64,000 nt of DNA from Sinomonas susongensis (lineage in GTDB: Bacteria; Actinomycetota; Actinomycetes; Actinomycetales; Micrococcaceae): NCBI RefSeq assembly GCF_005877005.1, contig NZ_SSNH01000004.1, positions 124,001-188,000 on the forward strand, given 5' to 3'. Positions 55,016 through 62,318 of this stretch are shown here, one piece after another (positions within the stretch are counted from its first letter, which is position 1; each line of letters opens with the position of its first letter). Position numbers and translations under genes: made by a program. Under the pieces are notes generated by a model, which made no database searches, was not told the DNA's origin, and was given only the letters and a program-made list of their open reading frames with translations.

Positions 55016-55252
55016 CTACTGGTGGTCGGTCCAGTTCGTGAGCCTGTCCCAATCCGAGAGGATCTTGCCGACCGCCTTGGGGTCGTAGATGACGGCATGG
55101 ATCGGCATAGGATCCGTTTCGTCGATCTTTCGTGATGCGATCTCCTTCGCATCCTCTAGTGTCTCCGCCTCGATTGGCTGGGTGTGTTCTAGCCTGTGCT
55201 GTTCGGACTGTGCCCCATTGCGGAAGGTCATTGTCCACGGGAACTTCGACAT
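55016..55252 (-). CDS. Small prophage protein, 78 aa
   Basis: A 78-residue soluble protein (FPWTMTFRNGAQSEQHRLEHTQPIEAETLEDAKEIASRKIDE...) with a beta-strand/helix pattern and a Trp-rich C-terminus (SDWDRLTNWTDHQ). Function unknown. It is a single-gene unit on the - strand: TAGAGT lies 6 nt before the ATG (no Shine-Dalgarno sequence, so leaderless) and a U-run terminator follows the stop. A dedicated promoter and terminator inside the lysogeny arm fit a gene expressed in the lysogen. Confidence 0.65.
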   Translation of the reverse strand: MSKFPWTMTFRNGAQSEQHRLEHTQPIEAETLEDAKEIASRKIDETDPMPIHAVIYDPKAVGKILSDWDRLTNWTDHQ

Positions 55253-55264
55253 GAGCAGACTCTA
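55253..55264 (-). promoter_or_regulatory. -10 element predicting a leaderless mRNA for the 55016 gene
   Basis: TAGAGT (55264-55259 on the - strand), 6 nt, then the ATG at 55252. Confidence 0.45.
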
Positions 55265-55369
55265 GGATGAGGGCTGGCTAATGGGCTAGACATGGGTGCT
55301 GCTCTTCGGCGCCGAGGCGGACGCTGTTTGACGCGAAGACCCTCAGTGGAGCCCGAAGGCTTGGTTCGG

Positions 55370-55489
55370 GTCGGCGCGCCCCTCGGCGGCCATCCAGAGC
55401 TCATCGGCCCGGACGGGGTGCACCCGAACGTCGCGGGCCAGAAAGCGCTCGCTGACGTGACCGACAGGCTCCTGCCGAGCCTGTCCTGA
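55370..55489 (+). pseudogene. C-terminal remnant of an SGNH hydrolase gene
   Basis: Forty codons encode VGAPLGGHPELIGPDGVHPN and a further 19 residues to a stop, matching the C-terminus of the intact SGNH gene at 55589-56323 (LGAPLGGHPELIGPDGVHPN and on) at about 33 of 39 positions, including the catalytic Asp-His. The region upstream that should hold the signal anchor and GDS motif is missing. A short frame from ATG 55292 could still express the tail. The following hairpin is also related to the one after the intact gene. Confidence 0.8.
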
Positions 55490-55503
55490 AAAACGAAAAG
55501 AGC

Positions 55504-55529
55504 GCCCCCACCCGGTGAAGGGTGGGGGC
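55504..55529. terminator. Terminator after the SGNH remnant
   Basis: GCCCCCACCC (55504-55513), loop GGTGAA, GGGTGGGGGC (55520-55529). The T-rich flank (TCTTTTCGTTTTT) is on the - strand side. Loop and inner stem match the hairpin at 56330-56368. Confidence 0.7.
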
Positions 55530-55588
55530 ACTCAGCTAGGATTCGATTGCGCGCCGAGGGTCTGGCGCCATTGATTAGGGGGGACATA

Positions 55589-56323
55589 ATGCGCCCGAAG
55601 CGCATCACTTTGATTTGGCTTGCCGCGCTCGCCGTCGTCACGCTCGCGCTCGTCGCTATGGCGCTCGTCAAGCCTTCGCTTGATGCCGTTGGGGCGAACA
55701 CAGCCTCAGTGGCGCGGCAGATGCCGACGGCTACTCCGACGCCGAAGCAGCTCAAGGTCGCATTCATCGGCGATTCGTACACGGCCGGGGCGGGTGTGCT
55801 GCCCCAGGATGCATGGCCGTCGGTCCTCGCTGGCTCCCGTGGCTGGACGATCGTAAACCTTGCCCGGGGTGGGACAGGCTACGTGGCGGCTTGGGCCTCA
55901 GGTGGGCAGAAGGCTTGCGGTCAAGACGTGTGCCCGAACTACGTAGGCATGGTCCCGGCGGCCGTCGCCGCGGCGCCCGACGTCGTCATTGTCGCGGGCG
56001 GCCGGAACGACGGACAGAAGATGTCCTCGGAGTTGCAGCAGAACGTCTTGGCGACCTTCTCGGCGCTGCGCAAGGGGCTGCCGAATGCGAAGATCATTGC
56101 CCTCTCGCCGATCCTCGCAGCCGACGACAGCGCCTCGAGCTTCCCGGACTTGAAGCCTGTTGTCTCGGCGGCTGTGCAGGCCGTGGGCGGGACATACGTC
56201 GATCTCGGGGCTCCGCTCGGCGGACATCCGGAGCTCATCGGCCCTGATGGGGTGCACCCGAACACGGCCGGACAGAAAGCGCTGGCCGACGCCACCGATA
56301 AGCTCCTACCCAAACTCCCCTGA
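55589..56323 (+). CDS. SGNH/GDSL hydrolase, membrane-anchored, prophage-encoded
   Basis: An esterase- or lipase-type hydrolase (244 aa) exported and anchored by one N-terminal helix (about residues 8-28, LIWLAALAVVTLALVAMAL). The four SGNH blocks are visible: FIGDSYTAGAG (nucleophile Ser), ARGGTGY (Gly), GGRNDG (Asn) and DGVHPN (Asp-His). The ATG at 55589 follows TAGGGGGG; the upstream frame lacks support. Such enzymes deacylate cell-envelope glycans or lipids, so it could alter the host surface in the lysogen. The substrate is not known. Confidence 0.85.
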   Translation: MRPKRITLIWLAALAVVTLALVAMALVKPSLDAVGANTASVARQMPTATPTPKQLKVAFIGDSYTAGAGVLPQDAWPSVLAGSRGWTIVNLARGGTGYVAAWASGGQKACGQDVCPNYVGMVPAAVAAAPDVVIVAGGRNDGQKMSSELQQNVLATFSALRKGLPNAKIIALSPILAADDSASSFPDLKPVVSAAVQAVGGTYVDLGAPLGGHPELIGPDGVHPNTAGQKALADATDKLLPKLP

Positions 56324-56329
56324 CACGCG

Positions 56330-56368
56330 AAAAGGTGCCCCGACCAGGTGAAGGGTGGGGCACCTTTT
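56330..56368. terminator. Bidirectional terminator between the SGNH hydrolase and the tail/lysis operon
   Basis: AAAAGGTGCCCC (56330-56341) pairs with GGGGCACCTTTT (56357-56368). The A/T ends give a U-run in both directions, suited to the convergent genes on either side. Confidence 0.88.
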
Positions 56369-56372
56369 GCAT

Positions 56373-58106
56373 TCACTGAGACATGAGGTTCAGCAGCCTG
56401 CGGGCGATGGCGCGGTGCGCGTCAAGCGTTGGATGTGAGCCGTCGCTCTTGAGGTACAGGTCGCGGTTTCCGTCGCCGGTGGGGGCTGTGATGCGGCCCG
56501 ATCCGTACAGGAAGTCCTTCATATCGATGAAGGTCCGCCCCTTGGCTAGGGTCCCTGCCTTCACCGCCGCGTTGTTAGCGCTGTAGCCGTTCAGTAGGGG
56601 GCCGATGACATACACCTTCGGGATGGAGGCGCACAGGTCGAGGGCGGCCTGCACCTCGGTCTGGACAGTGCCCGCACCGGACCCATCGTTGATCGAGCCG
56701 TAGAAGATGATCGCATCGGGATTCATGGCCGTCACCGCGGGGACGCGGTTGGCGAACTTGCCCGCGGTGGTCCAGCCAGTCCCTCCCACCCCGGCGAGGA
56801 TAATGTCATCGAACCCGAGCGCACGCGCTAGGCGTGGCGCGAACGTCTCGCAGTTGCCCGCGCCCTGGTCGGGGAAGACATTCGAAGCGCCCGCGCCGTT
56901 GACATAGGAATCACCGATGATGGCGACCCTTCGCCCGTATCGGGCGGGTTTGCTGATGCTCTCCCCGGCCGGGACTCGGACGGCGTAGAAACCGAGACCG
57001 CCGCCTGTCCAGATGCGGATGGTTCGCGCTCTCTTCGTCGGAAACGTCAGCGTGGCCGTTGAGCCCGAACCAGCGAGGGTCGAGGGTGCGACCAGGAATG
57101 TGTCATCGACCAGACGGCCGTTCACCTCCACCAGGACTCCGTGGGCGTTGGCCGGTTCGAGCCCGTAGAAGCCGACGTCGACCTTGTCCACGCCGGCCGA
57201 GGTGGTGAAAGCGGCGACGACGGGCCAGCGCGCCGCCTGCGCGGCCCCATCTGGCTTGATCGAGCCATTGAGCGCGAGGTCTCCCTTCGCCCCGTTATTT
57301 GTCTCGAAGGTGCCCGAGAAGAAACGGAAGTTCGGATCGTTCTGCCCGTCCCATGTGGTGGTCTTGACGCCGGTCCCGCACACGCTCGGCCGGTACGCGA
57401 CCGGGCTGTTCATGGAAGTCGTGTCATTTCCTGCGGCCCACGTCACCTGTGGCATGTCGTCGGCGCGGGGTTTCCCCGCCGTGTCGAAGGCGCGGGAGGT
57501 CTGCCACGAGAGGCGACCGTAGGTTGCTTCGAGGGCGCCCTGCGTCGCCGTGCCGGATCCCCTCACATTCGCGGCCGTATCCGCGTCGAGCGCCGCCTTC
57601 GTCTCGAACACACTGTTGAGTGCACCGCGGGTCGAACTGGCAGCATCGGTGACAGCCTGGGCCACGGCTGCATCGGTCGGGAGGACATTCCCGCCATCCT
57701 TTCCAGCAGGACCGGCAGGCAGGGTGAAGTTGAGCTTGTTGCCATCCAGTGTCACTACAGCGGAGGAACCGGGCGAACCCGTTGCTGTTGATGCCACACC
57801 GATGCCCTGCACGAACTCCTTCGCAGCTTTCGCGTCGTCGGCAAGCCCCTTGTAGGACGACGCGTAGACCGTGAGGCCGCCGCCGACCATCTTCACCTGA
57901 GAGGACGTCGTTACGAACGCGGGGACGAACGCCTCAGCGGTCGAGGTGAGCGGGTTCGGCAGCGGTAGCCCGTTGAGATCCTTGAGCGCGAGCGGAGTCA
58001 CGCCACCCGCGTCTGCTGCGTCGTACACCGTGACCGACGCCTTCGCTGCGCGCTGGAGCGTGATCGGATCGACGACGAGCGCGGTATCAAACTGGTAGTC
58101 GGCCAC
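56373..58106 (-). CDS. Phage tail protein with a C-terminal SGNH hydrolase domain
   Basis: A 577-residue virion-type protein. Residues 1-120 form a tail-attachment-like domain (ADYQFDTALVVDPITLQRAAKASVTVYD), a collagen-like GPAGKDG turn lies near residue 150, and a beta-rich middle resembles carbohydrate-binding modules. The last 200 residues are an SGNH hydrolase: IIGDSYVNGAG, GVGGTGW, GSINDGS, SDGSHPTLDAH. It probably deacylates host surface polymer during adsorption. The GTG at 58106 has GGGAGGA upstream and starts at the conserved domain; a longer open frame runs into holin DNA and is rejected. It is last in the - strand operon. Confidence 0.85.
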   Translation of the reverse strand: MADYQFDTALVVDPITLQRAAKASVTVYDAADAGGVTPLALKDLNGLPLPNPLTSTAEAFVPAFVTTSSQVKMVGGGLTVYASSYKGLADDAKAAKEFVQGIGVASTATGSPGSSAVVTLDGNKLNFTLPAGPAGKDGGNVLPTDAAVAQAVTDAASSTRGALNSVFETKAALDADTAANVRGSGTATQGALEATYGRLSWQTSRAFDTAGKPRADDMPQVTWAAGNDTTSMNSPVAYRPSVCGTGVKTTTWDGQNDPNFRFFSGTFETNNGAKGDLALNGSIKPDGAAQAARWPVVAAFTTSAGVDKVDVGFYGLEPANAHGVLVEVNGRLVDDTFLVAPSTLAGSGSTATLTFPTKRARTIRIWTGGGLGFYAVRVPAGESISKPARYGRRVAIIGDSYVNGAGASNVFPDQGAGNCETFAPRLARALGFDDIILAGVGGTGWTTAGKFANRVPAVTAMNPDAIIFYGSINDGSGAGTVQTEVQAALDLCASIPKVYVIGPLLNGYSANNAAVKAGTLAKGRTFIDMKDFLYGSGRITAPTGDGNRDLYLKSDGSHPTLDAHRAIARRLLNLMSQ

Positions 58107-58133
58107 TGGCGGCTGTCCTCCCTGGGGATAGGC

Positions 58134-58165
58134 GAGGCCCGCGGGTTTCGTGTCCCGCGGGCCTC
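58134..58165 (-). terminator. Hairpin between the holin and SGNH tail genes
   Basis: GAGGCCCGCGGG (58134-58145) pairs perfectly with CCCGCGGGCCTC (58154-58165) around an 8-nt loop. It has no U-run. It may separate lysis from tail-fibre expression. Confidence 0.5.
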
Positions 58166-58171
58166 GGCGGT

Positions 58172-58489
58172 TCAGTTCTTCGGATCGGTCGGCTGCGGTG
58201 CCAGCCACGGCAGGTAACGCTGCGTCCACGCCACCACGGCGGGCGACGCCATCACCCGGGCGATCCCGGCCGCCACACCGCCGACGGCGACGGACGCCGC
58301 GGTCAGCCAAGCGACGAACCCACCCGGCAGCGCGTTCCCGGCCACGCCGAGGAACGTTGACACGATCACTGGCACGAGGACGCCGAAGCCGACGGCGGCC
58401 GGGAGGATGACCTGCATGAACGTCCGCAGGGCGGCGCGCCCCGGGAACTGCGCCTGCGTCGAAGAGGTCTCCGCGACGTGGTCAGCCAT
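58172..58489 (-). CDS. Putative holin
   Basis: A 105-residue membrane protein with two transmembrane helices (about residues 25-48 and 56-80), a charged N-terminus and a short C-terminus. Its start overlaps the endolysin gene end by 8 bp. Holins form the membrane lesion that releases endolysin. Size, two-helix topology and position make this the best holin candidate, but a second small membrane protein lies on the other side of the endolysin gene. Confidence 0.75.
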   Translation of the reverse strand: MADHVAETSSTQAQFPGRAALRTFMQVILPAAVGFGVLVPVIVSTFLGVAGNALPGGFVAWLTAASVAVGGVAAGIARVMASPAVVAWTQRYLPWLAPQPTDPKN

Positions 58490-59375
58490 TGGAGTCGGCC
58501 TTCGCGATCGTGACCGTGTAGTCGCCGAAGCTGGCCTTTACAGCGTCTTCGACGGTCTGCTTGAGGGTGGCGACGTCGACGTTCGCTCCCTTGGCGACGA
58601 CGGCCATGAGCGCGTCGAGTTTCGCCCCGATCACAGCCGTGTTGCCCGTGGCACGGGAATCGGCCCACCCCGTGTCCGTGGCGACAGTCGTGGTCTTCCG
58701 GCCCGACGCCGGCACCTTGCCATCGAATCCGTACCACGGGAAGTCGCGGGTGAGGATCCGGTCGATGTAGGCGTTCTGTGCGGCTACTTCCACGGCGCTC
58801 TTGCCAGTGAAGATGTCTGCCTTGAACTGCGGGGATGCGATGTACGCGAGCTGTGCAGCCTGTTCCGGTGTCAAGTCGTCCTCCTGTTGTATGGGCTTGG
58901 TGTTGCTTGATTGCGGGGCCACCGCTGCCTGTGGCTTCGCGCCTCTGGCGATCGCGTCGATGCGGTTGACGTCATACGCCCCGGGGCACGTGGTCTGCGT
59001 CCAGTGCTTGTGCGGGTAGAGCGGGACATCGCCGTAGATCCCGCGCAGGTAGGCCACGAGCTCGCCGATCGTCTGGTAATCGGCGTCGGTGGCCCGAGGG
59101 TTGCACTCGATGCCGATGTTGGCGACGTTCGCGTTCCAGTCGCCGGCATGCCAAGCAATGTCGTCCGGGCTGACGATGCACGCCACCCGGCCCGCCTCGG
59201 CCACGTAGTGCGCCGACGTCGTGACCGACGAGTTCGGGTTGCAGAACCAGTCGATGATTCCCTCGAAGGTCTGCCCGACCGGATCGCCCCACCAATGGAT
59301 TGTGATGCCGGTGACCTTGCGCGGCCCCGGAGTGAAGTTCTTCGCGTTGTACTGCGTGAGCATCTGGAAGGCCAT
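58482..59375 (-). CDS. Endolysin: N-acetylmuramoyl-L-alanine amidase
   Basis: Cell-wall hydrolase (297 aa) for phage release. Residues 1-150 are an Amidase_2/PGRP-like zinc domain: ITIHWWGDP (His ligand), IAWHAGDWNANVANIGIECNP (Glu region) and HKHWTQTTCPG (His and Cys ligands). The C-terminal half has helical segments (LTPEQAAQLAYIAS, VAAQNAYIDRIL, DALMAVVAKGANVDVATLKQTVEDAVK) that probably drive oligomerisation or wall binding. There is no signal peptide, so holin is needed. AGGAG lies 5 nt before the ATG at 59375. Confidence 0.92.
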   Translation of the reverse strand: MAFQMLTQYNAKNFTPGPRKVTGITIHWWGDPVGQTFEGIIDWFCNPNSSVTTSAHYVAEAGRVACIVSPDDIAWHAGDWNANVANIGIECNPRATDADYQTIGELVAYLRGIYGDVPLYPHKHWTQTTCPGAYDVNRIDAIARGAKPQAAVAPQSSNTKPIQQEDDLTPEQAAQLAYIASPQFKADIFTGKSAVEVAAQNAYIDRILTRDFPWYGFDGKVPASGRKTTTVATDTGWADSRATGNTAVIGAKLDALMAVVAKGANVDVATLKQTVEDAVKASFGDYTVTIAKADSNG

Positions 59376-59383
59376 GCGTGCTC

Positions 59384-59707
59384 CTAGATCTGCGGGTCGG
59401 TGAGGTCGGGGCGTGCTGTCGGGTGCTCGCGGCGCCAGTAGTAGAGCTGCTTGGAGATGATCGTGTAGAGGTTCCAAGCGATCGCCGCGGCGACGAGCGT
59501 GAGCACGACGTCCTTCACCCACTCGTCGAGCTCTCCGCCGACGAGCGCCTCGACAAGGAAGAACCCAGCCAGCAGGGCCAGCGAGCAGAACAGGATGAAG
59601 TACGCCTTCCCCGCCCGCGTCCGCCACCACGGGGCAACGATCGTGTACCCGCCGAGCACCGCAATGGTCAGTGTGAAGATGGTGAAGATCAGGATGCCCG
59701 TCATCAT
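59384..59707 (-). CDS. Small prophage membrane protein, 107 aa (second holin-like candidate)
   Basis: A 107-residue protein with three hydrophobic segments (about residues 5-25, 36-56 and 67-85) and a basic C-terminal tail (YYWRREHPTARPD). It could be a holin, antiholin or membrane partner of the lysis cassette. The ATG at 59707 follows GGAGGGGG and overlaps the stop of the upstream gene (ATGATGA). It ends 8 bp before the endolysin start. Confidence 0.72.
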   Translation of the reverse strand: MMTGILIFTIFTLTIAVLGGYTIVAPWWRTRAGKAYFILFCSLALLAGFFLVEALVGGELDEWVKDVVLTLVAAAIAWNLYTIISKQLYYWRREHPTARPDLTDPQI

Positions 59708-59910
59708 GGCTTGCCCCCTCCGAAGGTCCACTCGAGGCTTGGACCGAAATGGTTCGTCTTGCGGATCTGCCGCAGCTTCCCGGCGACGCTCAGCGCCTCT
59801 TCGTGCTGCGTGTGTGCCTGCTCGAGCTGCCGTTCGGCCTGCTCCTTGGCTTTCAGCGCCTCCACCTGAGCGGGAGGCGGCGTCTTGCGCTTCCGTCGCG
59901 GCCACATCAT
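59704..59910 (-). CDS. Small coiled-coil prophage protein, 68 aa
   Basis: A basic N-terminus (MMWPRRKRKTPPPA) followed by a heptad-rich helix (QVEALKAKEQAERQLEQAHTQHEEALSVAGKLRQI), likely a coiled coil. No signal peptide. Overlaps with genes on both sides show it is translated in series with the lysis genes. Function unknown; a spanin-like role is not applicable to a Gram-positive host. Confidence 0.68.
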   Translation of the reverse strand: MMWPRRKRKTPPPAQVEALKAKEQAERQLEQAHTQHEEALSVAGKLRQIRKTNHFGPSLEWTFGGGKP

Positions 59911-60182
59911 GAGTCCACCCCAGCTTTCTGCTGGATCTCGCCCATGACCTTCGCGACCGTAGCGCCCACCTCTTTGGTGAGGACGTTGATCGTGTCGGCC
60001 TGCTTCTCGATCGTGGCCTGCTTCGTCTCCGAGGACTCGCGCCAGTAGTCGGCGATCTTCTCCGCAGCCCGGACGCGCCCGATGGGGACGACGCGCTCGA
60101 AGAACAGCAGCAGCACCAGCAGGATGTACAGCCCGACCGGCGTGATGGTCTGGACCGACAGGATTGGGATTCCGTCGATCAT
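59907..60182 (-). CDS. Small prophage membrane protein, 91 aa
   Basis: One transmembrane helix (about residues 12-32, ITPVGLYILLVLLLFFERVV) followed by a charged amphipathic helix (RVRAAEKIADYWRESSETKQATIEKQADTINVLTKEVGATVAKVMGEI) that probably forms a coiled coil. The ATG at 60182 overlaps the stop of the minor tail gene (ATGA). The layout, one helix plus a coil, resembles XhlA-type hemolysin-associated proteins of Gram-positive phage lysis cassettes, but I cannot confirm the family. Confidence 0.7.
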   Translation of the reverse strand: MIDGIPILSVQTITPVGLYILLVLLLFFERVVPIGRVRAAEKIADYWRESSETKQATIEKQADTINVLTKEVGATVAKVMGEIQQKAGVDS

Positions 60183-61165
60183 GCGCACGTCCAATGAGCG
60201 GACGCCTGGAGGCGCGTCGGCTTCGCCATGCTCACACTGCCCGACAGTGCCGAGGCATCCACGCCGCCGTCGGACTTGAACCGCAGCAGCAGGGCCCCGA
60301 AGCCGTTGAACTCGTAGCTGCCAACGCAGGTGATGCTGTCGTTCGGCCGCCACCCTGCCGGGATGAGACCGGCGAGCAGCGGTGTCCACTTCGGCTGTGC
60401 GTCGACGTTGAACCCGCCGCCGCCGATCCTCGCCACGAGGAACCCGCAGGTGACGCTCTTCGTCCCGGCCGCATCCGTGTACCGGGTGAGGGTGACGTTG
60501 TACGCCCACGTGCTGTCAACTGTGCTCGCGTTGATGCGCTCGATGAGGCCGAGCTGGAACCACGTCGGAGTGTCGTTGTCGCCGAGTCGGCACACCCACG
60601 TGGTGCTTCCGATGTTGATGGTCGTGCCGATGCGGTTCATGAAGGTGCGGACCAGGTCGTCCTTGGCGACGAGGCCGCCGTTTCCGGCCCACACGCGCAG
60701 GTCGACGATCGCCGTGGGCGACGTGTAGCCCGCGGTCCACTGCACGAGTGCAAGCGGCTGGTCGTACACGACGCCGGGGAAGGTCTGCCTTCCGCTGCTG
60801 CCGGGCGCAGCCGCCGAGGCGGGGAGCTGCTTGTCAGTCGAGCCCTGCACGATCACGAACGTGCACGTGCCGCCGGGCGGCTGCCAGTCGCGGCGCATCG
60901 CCACGAGATCCCAGCGAACGGCCCCAGCGCCCGCGGGGAGCGCCGCCTGCGTGACCGACGCGATTGCATCCGAGACAGCGGTGACGCCGAACCCCCAGCC
61001 GGTTCCGGCCGCGATGTTCAGCTGGCCCGGGTTCGCGCCGGCGGTGACCTTCCAGTCACCGGCGCCGACCACGCCCATCTGAGTTGCCCAGTCGGAGACG
61101 CTGACCCCGAATTGCGGCTCGGTGATCGGGACACCGTCAAAGCCGCCGTAGCTGCTGATTGCCAT
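60179..61165 (-). CDS. Phage minor tail protein
   Basis: A 328-residue protein starting MAISSYGGFDGVPITEPQFG, with a N-terminal domain (VTAGANPGQLNIAAGTGWGFGVTA...AVRWDLVAMRRDW) of the kind found in minor tail proteins of actinobacteriophages that follow the Gp37-like gene. The C-terminal 150 residues are beta-rich and may be the receptor-facing part. No enzymatic motif is seen. It ends in an ATGA overlap with the next gene. Confidence 0.75.
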   Translation of the reverse strand: MAISSYGGFDGVPITEPQFGVSVSDWATQMGVVGAGDWKVTAGANPGQLNIAAGTGWGFGVTAVSDAIASVTQAALPAGAGAVRWDLVAMRRDWQPPGGTCTFVIVQGSTDKQLPASAAAPGSSGRQTFPGVVYDQPLALVQWTAGYTSPTAIVDLRVWAGNGGLVAKDDLVRTFMNRIGTTINIGSTTWVCRLGDNDTPTWFQLGLIERINASTVDSTWAYNVTLTRYTDAAGTKSVTCGFLVARIGGGGFNVDAQPKWTPLLAGLIPAGWRPNDSITCVGSYEFNGFGALLLRFKSDGGVDASALSGSVSMAKPTRLQASAHWTCA

Positions 61166-61169
61166 GGGG

Positions 61170-62318
61170 TTATCCCTTCATGAGGTTGTTCACTGCGGCG
61201 CGGAGGCGTCCGATGTAGCGGGCGAGTGCCTTGTCCGTGCTCTCGTTGATGTCGCCGATGACAGGTGTCTGCGTCGGGCCCTCTGAGACGTTGAACGCGA
61301 GCGTGCACTCGCGCAGGACATCGGTGCGTTCCTGCCCGCCGATGTCCACGGTCACGAGGTCGCCGACGCGCACGCCGTATTCGCCGTACTGGAACATGCC
61401 GGACTCGGAGAGCTTCACTGAGAACCCGAACTTTGGGCCGTTGTCGGCGACGTCCTGCTGTGCGCGGGAGGTGAGGTCCGCGGTCGTGTCGACGTCGGTG
61501 GCGTCCTTGAACCGCTCGACACGCATCCCGTACTCGTCCTCGAGTGCCGTGTCGATGTACTGGGCGAACATGCGCTCCGTTCCCTCGCCTTTGCCGCCGG
61601 CGACCTCCCGGGTCGCTGTCGGGATTCCGAAGGTCCATGACGCCTCGGTGATCGTCCCGGCCTTCTCGGAGAGCTTGTGTGGGAAGGTGCGAGGTACGTA
61701 GACGTCGAGCACTCGCCCCGCCCCGGACTGGCGGACCGTGACCCCGAGCCCGGCCGCATCGAGCACGGGCAGGAGCTTCTCGGAGAGGCTATGGAACCGG
61801 AACGCGACCCCGCCTGGCACGACCGCGCCGCGACCGAGGTCCGGGGCCGCGGTGAGATTGAGGGCCCGTGCGGCGTTGGCGTTGAACACCGCTTTCAGGA
61901 TCGTCTCGGCGGGGCCCGTGTAGGTCGCATACGCCGCTGCCGACTGGTCACTGATCGGCGACGTCGGAACCGGCCACCCGAAGATGTCGTCGAGCGCCTT
62001 GACGTCGTCGGCGATCTGCACAGTCAGCGTCGACGTCTTCGACGTCCCCGCCCAGTTGCCTCCCGTGACCACGCCTGACATGAGGAATTCGAAGCTGGGG
62101 TTCGGGCGGTACTTCGTCGGCCACGGCTTGTGGTGGATCACCACCCGTGCGCCCTTGTCCGTGAGCGCTCCGACCATGCGGTGATCCCCAGCGACGGTTA
62201 TGGCCGCCGTCCCCCGCTGGTTGTGGCGCGGCGTGGCGCTGACCGACTGCGGGTTGCCGATGAAGCCCTTGAACCCGTACGCCTTGTCGTAGACGGCGAT
62301 CTTGAACGGGTTAGGCAT
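61170..62318 (-). CDS. Phage tail protein, Gp37-like (ReqiPepy6 type)
   Basis: A 382-residue baseplate/tail component. The N-terminus (MPNPFKIAVYDKAYGFKGFIG), YRPNPSFEFLMSGVV..GNWA and the C-terminal VRVGDLVTVDIGGQERTDVLRE fit the siphovirus Gp37-like family found after the distal tail protein in actinobacteriophages. Such proteins usually form the tail-tip hub. AGGAGACAGG precedes the ATG at 62318, which overlaps the end of the distal tail gene by 8 bp. Confidence 0.8.
   Translation of the reverse strand: MPNPFKIAVYDKAYGFKGFIGNPQSVSATPRHNQRGTAAITVAGDHRMVGALTDKGARVVIHHKPWPTKYRPNPSFEFLMSGVVTGGNWAGTSKTSTLTVQIADDVKALDDIFGWPVPTSPISDQSAAAYATYTGPAETILKAVFNANAARALNLTAAPDLGRGAVVPGGVAFRFHSLSEKLLPVLDAAGLGVTVRQSGAGRVLDVYVPRTFPHKLSEKAGTITEASWTFGIPTATREVAGGKGEGTERMFAQYIDTALEDEYGMRVERFKDATDVDTTADLTSRAQQDVADNGPKFGFSVKLSESGMFQYGEYGVRVGDLVTVDIGGQERTDVLRECTLAFNVSEGPTQTPVIGDINESTDKALARYIGRLRAAVNNLMKG

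Noticed and set aside
55292-55489. 65-codon frame treated as a new small gene
   Set aside because: Its second half is homologous to the C-terminus of the neighbouring SGNH hydrolase and its first half has no support; a remnant is simpler.
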